A stretch of 64,000 nucleotides of DNA. It comes from Varanus komodoensis (Eukaryota; Chordata; Lepidosauria; Squamata; Varanidae). Positions 10,701 through 22,700 of the stretch are shown here, in pieces. The notes beneath the pieces were generated by a model, which searched no databases, was not told the DNA's origin, and worked only from the letters and a program-made list of their open reading frames with translations. The DNA is taken from assembly GCF_004798865.1 (NCBI RefSeq), contig NW_025335268.1:6537127-6601126 (forward strand), given 5' to 3'. The translations under genes and the position numbers were made by a program. The first letter of the stretch is position 1. Each line of letters begins with the position of its first letter.

Positions 10701-13700
10701 TTTGTGTTGCTTCCTTAATTTTGGATGAAACACCATCAGAGTAAGCACCACAGAATAATTTCCAAATCCTGATGTCATAGTCACAGTCAAGCCCAATAAT
10801 GGCAGATCCCAATGAATAGTCAAAGAAGGACTTGAATAAAGGAAATAGTAAATAATCTATGGGTGATGGAGGTTACATAGGATGGACAATGGGTCTGAAC
10901 ACAAAAATGTCAAAATTAATTTAAAACAAAAGCACTAATCCCAGTGATATGTCCTCTTCACACTAGTTTAGGAAGTGCTCAAAGCGAAGGGAAAAGATGT
11001 TGCAAGGATTCTATAGATATTGCTGAAAGAGGTATTTTAAGCACAGATAAGCAGCAGAAGGCAATACTTCTGACATATATAAGGGTGAAGTGAAGGGATT
11101 CAATTTATAAAGCTCATTTTGAAAAGCCTAGGATTCCAATCTTCAAAGCTGGCTTTTGAAAATGTTCATATTTGGATTATCTGCTTGAGGATGCCAGGAA
11201 TCAAATATCAATCAGCTGAAACCAAGACTAGTTAAAACTCTGCCAGCACTGAAGGATTATCTGCTGCACCAGAGATAGTAGACATGTATAAAGAGATTAA
11301 GGAAGAGAAGAATTACAAATAAACTGATGCCAAATTCCATCTGCTACATTTTATTGTAGTATGGCAGGAACAAGTATGATATAAATGGAAAAGATAGCTA
11401 AAAGGGTCTATGGACAGTGCCATGAAGAACAGAAACAGAGAACTCAGATACATTTAATCCCTGCATTGCTTATTTACTTTGCTTATTTACAGCAAAGCCA
11501 GAAAGAGGAACACATACTGACATAAGATATAACTGTCATAGTTCAAAGTCATTTTAACTGCTCTATTTTTTATGCAGTCCTTGAACTATACCAAGGTAAA
11601 TCCAATGTAAGTCTCATTTAATTCATGACTCATACTGGATTATGATTTACACTGGATTTTACCTAATGGGTCCTAAAACATTTACTGTCTTTAGAAGGGT
11701 ACCTAGGGGAAGACTTGAAAAAAAAAACCGGGGATCAAAGCTTGTGCATTTCATTAAGTATCCTACTTCCTTTCCTCCCTTAAAAATGTACTGAATTTAT
11801 GCAAAATAAAATGTACTGAATTTATGCAAAATACTGACCAGATACTTGCCCAACCACTCATTCAACAAGTAAAAATGGGATTTGCTGGACAAATCCACCA
11901 TTCTGACAAGTGTTTGTGGCATGAAGTAAGTCTTAAAACAGCCCTTCCTTGGGTCAATGTTAGCCATGTAAATAGGGTGTTATTAACCTTTTCTACCTAC
12001 CCCAAGTAAATTGCGTGGAACATAGCCTTCTTTGTCACTTAGCTGTGCCCACCACCACTCTATTTCTTCTTCATCTTCCCGGTGAAGTACTGTCATGCAG
12101 TCTCCTCCTTTCATGGACAGTTCATCATCATTCTGAGCTTCATAGTCCCAGAGAGCATAAACCACTCCTTTGTTCATTATTCCCATTTTTTCTTGTACTC
12201 CTGCAAAACAGAAGACAAGACTAAGCACCTAAATCATATCATGCGTCATGATGGCTAGCACAAATCCGCATGAACTGCATAAACAGAGTTAAAAGTCATG
12301 GGAAAGGCCAGAATTATAAATATGTTAAAAGTATAAAACAAATTATATGTTAAAAGTATACTGAACAAGTTGCTGGAATGCCAAAGCAATCAACATGATA
12401 TGAATAAACTAGTAAGCAACTGAACATACAAAAATCACTCCTATTTGGAAAGCAAATGAAAATAATGCCTGAAGACCGCAGCAATTATCACACCATCTGC
12501 AGTTGTAGAATTGCCCATTAACAAAGTAAACATTTTTTCCAAACCAAGTAACTAATCTGTTGCAATGAACAAAATAGACAGAAGTAATTTTTCTTAGTTC
12601 CAGTAATTAAACCTATCTACTATGGGAAAGATTACTCAATTTTCATAACCATTTTGTAGATTTAAGAACACAAGAGAAGCCCTGCTGGATCAGACCAAGA
12701 ACAGGTCTAGGGCATCTCTTCACACTGCAGCCAAGCTGTCTGAGGGAACCCACAAGTGGGAAGTGAGTGTAAATTACCCTCCTGCCCATGTTTCCCAGCA
12801 ACTTCTGTATACAGGCATACTCACTCCGATACTGGAATCAGCATTTAGCCAATGGCTAGGAATCACTGATTGCCTTCTCCTACACAAATTAATCAAATTA
12901 TCTAAACTGGTGGCCATCACTACACTTCACACATCAACAAGGTTCTCCTTCATTGCTTGGGCCTAAACATCAGGGTTTAACGCAAAGCAGAAACTGCTGT
13001 CATTTATACCACTAAGAGTGACGACATTTTCTGAACAGTGGGTCATACTACAGTTCAACCTTCTGAGTAGGTGAGCACTTAATTCATCTCTGCACTACAA
13101 AGCAAGTAATTGCAATCATAAATTGCACTCTGTAAGATGACACTAGAGCTGAAGATATGGAACTTGTTCAATCTATGTGAATCTCATCCACTGAAACAAA
13201 ACCAAACAATAAACTAAACAAGAAATAAAATTAAATATCTATCTTCAACAATACATACAACAAATATTAGTAACGGTTTATTAAAAATCTGGAATATTTT
13301 ATTTTTAGCTGGCTTACGTTTGATCAGAAGAACAATCTATAAAAGCTTGCAGTCTGAAGTGGGAAAGTAGCAGATGTGCAGTTACCTTTTCAACTGATTA
13401 AGCAGACAGGTGCTTGAAGCACCACAATTTCAATGGCCAAACATGTCTTTTTGATAAGCAGTTGGAAGAACCACAAGTAGAATATAACAGTTATCAAAGA
13501 TAACACAATACACTGCATGAATTTTAATTTATTGTTGTAAGCCGCCCCAAGGCTTCGGCGAATGGGGCGGCATAAAAATGTTTTAATAAATAAATAAATA
13601 AATACCACTGTATAGTCCTGAGTATATAAGACAAGGCAAATGTTCTAAAATGGACAGTTATCTATCCAAGCACAGTGGGAAAATGTGTATTTTATACATG

Positions 13701-16700
13701 TAGACCTGAATACTTGGTGCCTCTCCATTAATATATGACCAAAGTCTTATTTAAATCCAAGAAAATCCAAAAAACAAAAACAAAAACAAAAATGACCCTC
13801 CAAGTTCCCCACTTTGTCATAATACACTTTTTTCAGTCTAGAGTAAAAATCTTCAATCATTTTCATTCCTCACCCTTCTACTGAACTGCCCTACCAAGAC
13901 TCAAGATGAAACATTGCATTCATAAGCAACAAGTCAGAGAATTGTTGTCTTACTATTCTAGCTTTATCCCAGGTAGGGAAAACATGCAGACTAAAGCAGG
14001 AAGATTTCAGGGGGAAGTCACTGATTAAAAGGGGAAAATGATCACTAAGAAGAAGAAAGTGGCCCAGGTAGAAGCAGAAAACCTTAAAAAAGAAAAGAAC
14101 TAACAATTGTTGTCCACAGAAAAGTTTTGAGAAAACTAAAGCTAAATAATTTTCATTAGTTTTACTATCCACAAATATAGTAGTGTGTTCTCAAAGATTT
14201 GGCATAGTTTAACCTGCCATCTACTGAAGTCTGAAAAGAGACAATCCTTACTCTGTAGCTTTTTAACACTGAGAGAAAGGCCACATCAAAACACTTCCAA
14301 CATAACTACTATTCCAAAGCATTCCATTTTTTGTCACATACCATAGAGAAACTGCGAACACTGCGTATAGCCTTCTTCCATTTCTTCACACTTGTCTGCT
14401 GCAGTCTGCAAGTCACTGTAGGTTGTGGCAAACACAGCAGCACCTGATTCCACTAGGAATTTGCAGACTTGGACATTATTGCAAGATGCTGCACAATGCA
14501 GTGGTGTCCTACAAATTGCAAAAACGATATATATCTTTTCACATATATCCTAACCCATGGGAAAGAAACTACTAAAATGTGAAAAATGGCCCATTAAAAG
14601 CTTATGGAAGAGGGCAGGAAGAATTATTGACTCCTTTTACTGCTAACAGTTGTATTTCACCACAATGGTTTTCTGAAGGAGAAACTGCTACAAATGACCA
14701 ATACAGGTATCCCATTTTATTCCTGCAATTACAGTACAGTAGCCAATTTCAACTGAAGAATCCCACTTTTGCCATCTCTAAACACAGGCTGCTCTTCAGA
14801 TTTCACTTTAGTACTTTCACTGAAGGGCTCTGTTTCACTTCAGAAATTAAGTCTGCTCCAGAGTTTCATTCAAGAGCTGTTCAAACCATCTATTCTAGTG
14901 GTGGCAAGTCCATAAAGAGAGTTTCCCTGTCAGGTAGAGAAACAGCAGTGGAACTGGAACTGTTACATTTATTTACTCTTTTTCATATCATTTCTTAAAT
15001 TCAGATGACCCTCTCAGTACGTCCAGCATATCAGAAGGATCCTGCAGCACATTAACTGTTCGGTGCTAATTCAAAGAAGTTAAAGATCATCCCTTACCAT
15101 CCATCACTATCTGCAGCATTTACATTTACACCAAACTGTACCAGGAATTTCACAATCTCTGTGTGACCAGCACATACAGCATTGTGCAGCGCAGTGATGC
15201 CCTCATCATTGGGCAAACTAGGATCTTCAACCTATGGAGCAAAAGAAAGAAGCAAAAAATCCTAAGTAAATGTTTATATTGTTCCTAGTACCTTCTTATA
15301 TCACCCTGTTTATTGTATATGTGAACCTGTATTATATCATCATCTGACAGTACTCAGAAGTGGAACTCTACATGCCAGCCTTAGATATAACTGTAACCAA
15401 TGCAGCTTCAAAGAAGCATCCAAAAGCTTTATTCTTTGATACAGTGTACACAGAACATATACCTCATAAATGATTCGCTGTACAAGGTCAAATTCTCCCT
15501 CAAGAGAGGAATCTAGGAGCAGAGCAAGGGGATTGAATTTCACTCGCATTCCATGGGAAATCCTGTCTGAGCCCGCTTTGCGTAAGTTTGTTCTTTTCCC
15601 CTGGAGAGAAAAATAAGTCCACAGTTTGTAAGAATGTTGAAACTGAAAAATCAAGACTATAAAACTGAAACATTTTCAGAATAACAATCAGCATTTAGGC
15701 CACATACTTCTCTTCAAATCATGGGGAGAGGCTGCTAATGACTTTGGACATGATAATGAAAGGAAAGGCAAAAAATAGAGGGCTAAGAAGCAAAGTCTGG
15801 AAAGCACAAAAAAAGACTTAAACAGGTAACTGAATAAGGGTGGGTGTGCAAACATGAAAAACACAGCAACGTACCCCCCACACACACATCAAGGAACTTC
15901 ATGAATGTGAAGAGAAGCGGTTGGTTGATGAATAGGTTGATGCTGTACCAGAAACAAGGGGCAGGATCATTATTAACGTAGCAAGTACAAGTATCAGAGT
16001 GGGCTGATAAGGGTGTTTAGCCCACTTACAACTGCCATCACCTGACACTTCAGTTGGAGGCAAAAATGAAGGGTCAAAACTTAAAAGTATAGGTAGTCAA
16101 GCAATATCTGTGATTTCATAATGGAGAAAATACTTGGCCAAGATCCAAGATGTTTACTAAATTTCCAGTCTCAGCATTTTCTTTAGTTATTTTTGAAAGC
16201 ATAAATACTTTATTCGTATTTTATATGCTGCCCCACTCGCAGAGGCTCTGGGCAGTTCACAAGAGATAAAAAACAACAATAACAACAACAACAAAACCCA
16301 AATAAAACAAAAGTGGGTACTACTCTGGGAAGGTCAGTTGGAAGAGCTACATATTTAACTTCCTCTTGAAGGTAGCAATATGGGATACCTGGTGCATCTC
16401 CCCTAGCAGGCTGTCGTGGTTTAGGGGCAACCACTAAGAAAGTTCTCTGGGTAATTGATATTAATCTTGTAAAAGCAAACTTCAAAAGATTATCTTCAAA
16501 GGACCTAACCAGGGAAGATGGAATATATGGGCAAAGATGCTCCTCAAGGTATTTTGGACCCAAGCCATTAAGGGCTTTAAAGGTAATTACCAATACTTTG
16601 TACTGCAAATGCAGAGACTTTAATATTGGTGATATATGGTCTGTCCCTAATGTCCCAGAGACCAATGTGTCTGCCATATTTTGTATTAGCTGCAGTTTCC

Positions 16701-19700
16701 CAAGTAGGCACAAGGGTAAACTGTATGCAGAGTGCGCTATAGAAATCAACCCTGAAAGTTATCAGCACATGCAGTACTGTTTTCACATCATTTCTTCCAG
16801 GAACAGATCCAGTTGGTGAATCCACTGAAGCTGGTAACAAGCACTCTTGACCATGGCTTCTATCTGTGTGGATATCTAAAGATCAAGCAGCACCCCCCAA
16901 ACTATGAAATGTTCTTTCCGAGGGAGTGTGACCTTCATTGAGAATTTGTTGACACACACCTGAGCCTGGATTTGAACCCTGAACAGCAAGCACTTCCATT
17001 CTGCCTGGATTCAACTTCAATTTGTTTCTCCCAGCTCATTACCAGCTTCAGAGGAAAGACATTGTCTCTACATGCAGCAGCAGATGGTGGTAAGGAAAAA
17101 AAGATCTTGGTGTCATCAGCATATTGGTAACACCCTGAGCCACTCCTCTCGGTGATCTCTCCTAGCAGCCTCATGTAGATGTTAAATAGCACTGGAGACA
17201 AACTGGAGTCCTGAGGGACCTTACAAGCCTGCTCCTTCTTGGAGGAGCGACTGTCTCCAAGCATCACCATATGGAATTGACCTGAGAAGTAGGAATGGAA
17301 CCAATGCAAGGCAGTGTCCCTAATTCCCAACAGATGATCCAGAAGGATATTATGGTTTATAGAATCAAAGGCTGATGAGAGATCCAACAGAACCAACAGG
17401 GACGCACTCCCCCTGTCAATTCGGAGTTGTAGATCATCCACTAGAGACAAGCAGACTCAACGCTATCCTGCTCTGAAGCCAATCTGAAATGGATTCAGAA
17501 AGTCGTTATTATTCAGGCCCACCTGGAGACACCACCACCTCAATCACCTTACGAAGAAGTGGTGTATCTGCAACTGATTAAAGTTGATAAGGTCCAAGGG
17601 GTTCAAAATTGGTTTCTCAAGGAGAGGTCATACAATAGCCTCCTCCAGGAATCCTACCCTCTCTAAAGGAGTCATTGATAAGACATAATAGCTCAGTCAG
17701 TGCCTCCGTCCCCTGGACTACCAGACAAGATGGGCATGAATGGAAAGGGCAGGTGGTTTTTCTCATCTCTCAACTGTCAACCTTATGAGGGCTTTCAAAC
17801 TGAAATTGATCCAAAGACTAGGGGGTATTGGGGTTGACTAACTACCTAAATTGCTCTGTTGGACATGATGCTCTCTGTAAAGTGTTTTGTGGAGATAAGT
17901 CTAGATTTCTGCCATATGTACTCTAGTCATCATTCTTCCTGTTTCATACATTGGAGTTCCTCTGTATAGTAGTAAGCTCTTTTAGAAGAGGATGGAGAGG
18001 ATGCTCAGGAACAGTTGTGTCTAAGGCCCTAGTCAGTGCCATTTTGTTACCAGGAACTCAACAGGATTGCTGACAGAAGTAGCCAAAAAGCCCCCGAGAG
18101 CTGACTGGACACCTACTGGAACCATATGTTTTGGGGGGCAGACCATTCTAATAGGACCATTATCTCTGCAGAGGCACAAAGAAAGGCTGTGATTTCAGCC
18201 TTGATCAAGTAATGATCTGACCTAGGCAAGACTGAGTATATAGAAACCCCAGTCTTCAAAACCAGCTGTTCATAACCTAATGTAGCATCAAGCATGTATC
18301 TAGCAGTATGTGTGGGTCCAGAGACCAACTAGGACAGGCCCATGGCTGTCATGGTCATCATTAACTAATGAGCAGCACCTGATGAACTAGACGCATAAGC
18401 AACACTGAAGTTCCCTAGGATTAGCAGCCTGGGGGATTCCAACACCAGTTCTGAGACCAGTTTTGTAAGTTCAGCCAGAAATTCTGCTAAGCAACAAGGT
18501 GTTCTATATACCAGCTGAATCACCAGTCTGTCCTTGGACCCCCGTCTCAAGTACACACATTCAAAGCATTTCAGTTCCTTGACAAAGTGCCTGGTCAATG
18601 GGATGGTATTCCTACAGTTCAGAGCCACAACACCCCCTCACCTACATTCCCTTACTCGCTCCACAACACAACAGCCAACTAGGAGGTCCTGTGCCCATAT
18701 CTGTGTCTTCTTCCAGCCAGTTCTCTGTGAGACAGGCCAAGTTGACCCCCTCATCCCCAGTCAGATCACAAATGATTACTGTTTTATTACAGACCAACCT
18801 GACATTCAAAGGAACAGTGAAAGGGATACTTAGAATTAGTTACCCAATCTTAAAGCAAGGCCTTTACTACTTGCCCTTTAGCATTTGAAAACTGAAAATG
18901 TATACTATGGAATTTGTTCACATGGAGAAACTTGGGAGGATCAAACATTTTACAGCTATGTGAAATACAACTCAGATTCTGTAGGGTGTTATTCCCCACC
19001 CAGGATTTCTTGTTTTATTACAATGATAGACTTCAGCTGGTTGAGAAGCTGCAATAAACACTATTCAGAGGCATATGTAAATTTTGACAGATGTCAGGCT
19101 AAAAAACATCAACAGAAATGAGTCATGTTGTCTTCAGTTCAATTCATACTGTAAAGCGGGGAAAAAGACTCCTCTCTTTTTAGCAATTTGGAAGATATCT
19201 TTCAAGTATAAGAGCATGCATGCCTTTTAAGAGTAACATTACTACACTCCAAAATAACATTACTATTCTGTGTTTAAATATTAAAAAAGGCCAACTAGCA
19301 TTTCCATGGGGAATTTATATCTAGCTCAAACATTTGGACACTATATCTTGCTATTCCTCTCCACCACCAATTCCACAGTCCTTGAGGTTATTTTACTGCC
19401 CTTGTCATTCTGATAATCCAAGAAGGAAATTGCCCTGTTGGGTTCAAACATCACACTAACCAACCTGAGAACAAACAACTTTAAACAACTCTGTGAAACA
19501 ACTCTGTTTCAGGGTGGCTTCTTTGCACTGATCTACTAACAAAAGGAAAGTTGCTTTGCATTTGGATATCATTTAGGACTCTCTGTAGCCGCCTGAGTTG
19601 ATATCCAACTGTGCCTTAGTATGAAGTGCAACTGAATCACTGTCTAAGGAAGTGGTATTTGGAGATTCCCCTCCCCGCATTTTTAAACAAAAGATTTAGG

Positions 19701-22700
19701 ATACATTTAACCTCCCTGATAGTTACTGTAGCACATTAAGGGAGTCTTAGTAAGATTTTTCCATAGCAAATCTTAGAGGGAAAGGATTCCAAAGCAAATC
19801 CATTAGAGAAAATGGTAAGAAAACAAAACAGAGTCCAATAGCCAATTCAGAACCAAAGACAGCAACAGCAAAAATATTTTTTGAGAGTCAGTGTGGTGTT
19901 AGTGGTTAAGAGTACAGGGCTGGGAGTCAGAAGTTCTGAGTTCTAGCCCCCACCCAACCATGAAGTTCACTGGGTGACTTTGAGCAAGTTCCTCAGTCTC
20001 AGCTCAACCTACCATATGGGGTAGTTACGAGAATAAGATGGAGAGGTGGAGGAGAAATATGTAACCCACCTGGAGTTCCTTGGAAGGAAAAAAGCTGGGT
20101 TATTCTGAGACTGAGCGTGCAAATTGTTGGGTTGAGGTGGGGGGGGCATGCAGAAAGTTTATCTGCTTCTTAATTAGTGGCAATGGTCTACCTGTGCTGG
20201 CAAGCACCTAGAGTTCTTTGTAATATTGATCTGGCTCATCTATGATGGATCAAGTTCATCTTGCTTTGCTTAAGCCCCAATGTGCCATGACCAGGTACAA
20301 TTTTAAATATTCAACCTCTGATCAAGGTGATTGGGAAATTGCCATGTCATGCAAACCCAACCACTGAGGATTATCTGAGAGTTAAACAACCCTCAACTCT
20401 TGGTTTGTAGTAGGATAATGCAAGGATTAATGCTCAAATAACCCACTGTGGCCTAGTTAGTATGATGCAGCAACCACCCTGATCAGAGACTATGTATTCA
20501 AAATGGTGCCCAGCAAATTTTGCACGAGTTTGCCTCTTACCATTTTCAGATCATTCATAGTTCTAACACTGTGATCCAGAAACATTGCGTAGAATATCTA
20601 GTACTTGCTTCAAGAAGAGATAATGAATAATTGCCTTCAGTAAGACCTGACTCATTTACATGAAGTTTGTCCTTCAGGACTATAACCTTTTCTACTATAA
20701 CAAACAATTCATTCAGCATCAAAGTTCATCCTTCTGTCTCTTCAGTACAAACAGGGTTTCCATCAGGAGGTTAGAAGATATTGCAAAACAGCAATGTGTG
20801 GCTGACAATCAATAAAGCTGTGTCACCTTGAGTACAAAGTGCTCTAAACTGCGGAAGTGGCACAGCATACCACCTTGACAATGAGTGCCTAAAATGATGG
20901 AAATGATGCTTCTACTTACAGGTGGTAAAGAGAACTGCCCAGTGACTTCGGGTGGTCGCATACTAAATGAGTCCTCTCCAAAACTCTCTGGTTCTCCTGA
21001 AGGATAAGGTGGTGGTGGGTAGGGAGGATATTCTTCCATGTACATTTCTATGGGCAAGGGCACATCTAGACTGGGTTCTTCCATTTCAGGCTGAGTAAGA
21101 GGAGTGTTGTCAGATGTCATTTCAGGAACCCTATCTAGTCCTGGTGAAGGCAAAGAACTTGTGTTCTGATCAGTTTTTGGGTTTTCTGCCTCCTCTGCAA
21201 TAGCTGGCTCAGGTGGTATAGGAACCACTTCTTTCACTGCTTCTGTGCTTAGGTAAGGGTTTGGGACTTCAACTGAGCTCTCCGTAATGGCTGGTGAGGC
21301 TTGCTTTGATGGGTATGATGGTGCTGAAATTGTCTCCATAGCAGCCAGAGTTGTTCTTTGGTACAAAAGTTTCTGAATATTGGGGCCATTAGGACCCTCT
21401 GGCTCAGTAATGGAACTACGTTTCTTCAGTGGTCTTGGTGCATTGGACAGCTTCTTCCGAAGAGCCTCCAGATCTGCATCACTTTGATTTCTGTAAGGAT
21501 TTGACAAGAAAGGCAAAAGCTTTGTTGGACTGAGTGGACGAGGAATACGTTCTGTTTCGTTATTTTCACTGGCTGAGGCTGTAATCTCCATTTCAGGCTC
21601 TGGACTGGCTGGCTTGCCTTGAGTATTTGAATACACATTCTCCATCTGCTGCTGTTGATTTGGAGTACCAGCTCCAGCAATAACTGGCTTCCCATACACT
21701 GAGGAGCAATTCAGAAAGTAAGCCATAAAACATTTAGCAAGGAAAGCAAGCACGTGTAGAATTTACTACTAAACACTTTGCATGAATAAAACTTTACATA
21801 AATTCAGCTTGACTCAACACTGTGAATATCAGCTATTGCTCCTGTCAATCATACACATGAACTCCCCTCTCTCCCATACCTTGGGGAATATAACAAAGCA
21901 TAAGGAATTCTGAGTTTTGTTCTTCCGCCTTTTTTATTTTAAGTGACTCCTTCTTTCATTTCGACTAACACATTTTTGTTGCAGACAAGCCCCAAATAAT
22001 ATAAAATACCTTTGGGAGGAAGAGATTAGTTAGAGAAGCCTTCTGAGCACCAAAGGGGGTAGAGACCTGAATAGCTTGCTGCTCTTTGGTTCAATAGCCA
22101 CCCAGTCATTTGAGGACATGTACCTGATCTTTCACCTCATGCTGACAGCTCCTATGGTAGCATAAGGGTGGGAGAGGTGTGCATGCATAACCACTAGTCT
22201 GTGCACTTTCAGTGGATACTTCATCTTCAAAATAATTTCAATCATCCATATACCTAGAGTTTTTGCCAGCCCTTATCCCCAAGCAAAAACTCTTATCTTT
22301 AAGCTGTGGTCAGCCCTGCTTTTGCTACCATTCTGATCAACATAGCGTTACCCACTTTATACATAGGAGAGATTACATTTGTTCAATTTCTGCTGTGAAA
22401 TTAACACTAAACAAAAAATGAACATTAGCTCTAACCATTGCAGCAAATGTATGAACCTCTGCAAGTTTTATATATATAATGGATAAATTATTTATTTTCC
22501 ATTTCCCCAAAAAAAGAACTTGACTTTGTAGCTGTGGGGAAAGAGCAGGAGGAGAACAGTGTGAGAGAGAAAGCCCTCAGTAAGAAAAAGAAGGTATTTT
22601 CATGAATCTTAAATAGCTTGAGTCCAGAATAAATTGATGCAATTTAGTTCCCATTAAAAATGAGGTTTCACTTAATCATAACCTTCTGTATTGTTTCCAT

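Larger units (their letters stand above)
7762..12000. other. TP53BP2 last intron
   Basis: This 4.2-kb intron contains an L2-type tail (9112-9193), a hAT element (9347-9707) and a SINE (9826-10183), annotated separately. The rest (7762-9111 and 10198-12000) is AT-rich with nothing recognisable. A short duplication of aaaatgtactgaatttatgc lies near 11784-11830. Confidence 0.6.
12201..14341. other. TP53BP2 intron
   Basis: This 2.1-kb intron contains a dispersed repeat (12664-12960) and an L2-like tail (13525-13603), annotated separately, and a short aaaac repeat at about 13770-13793. The remainder, including the open frame at 13891-14172, is unrecognised. Confidence 0.6.
15601..20919. other. 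TP53BP2 intron with L2 LINE
   Basis: This 5.3-kb intron holds a long L2-type LINE (16205-18830), a SINE (19882-20105) and a dispersed repeat (20225-20480), listed separately. 15601-16200, 18890-19880 and 20480-20919 show nothing recognisable. Confidence 0.65.

Noticed and set aside
14579-14998. 139-codon + strand open frame in a TP53BP2 intron
   Set aside because: It is antisense to the gene, lacks recognisable motifs, and its composition (many F, S, L) is typical of chance frames in AT-rich introns.
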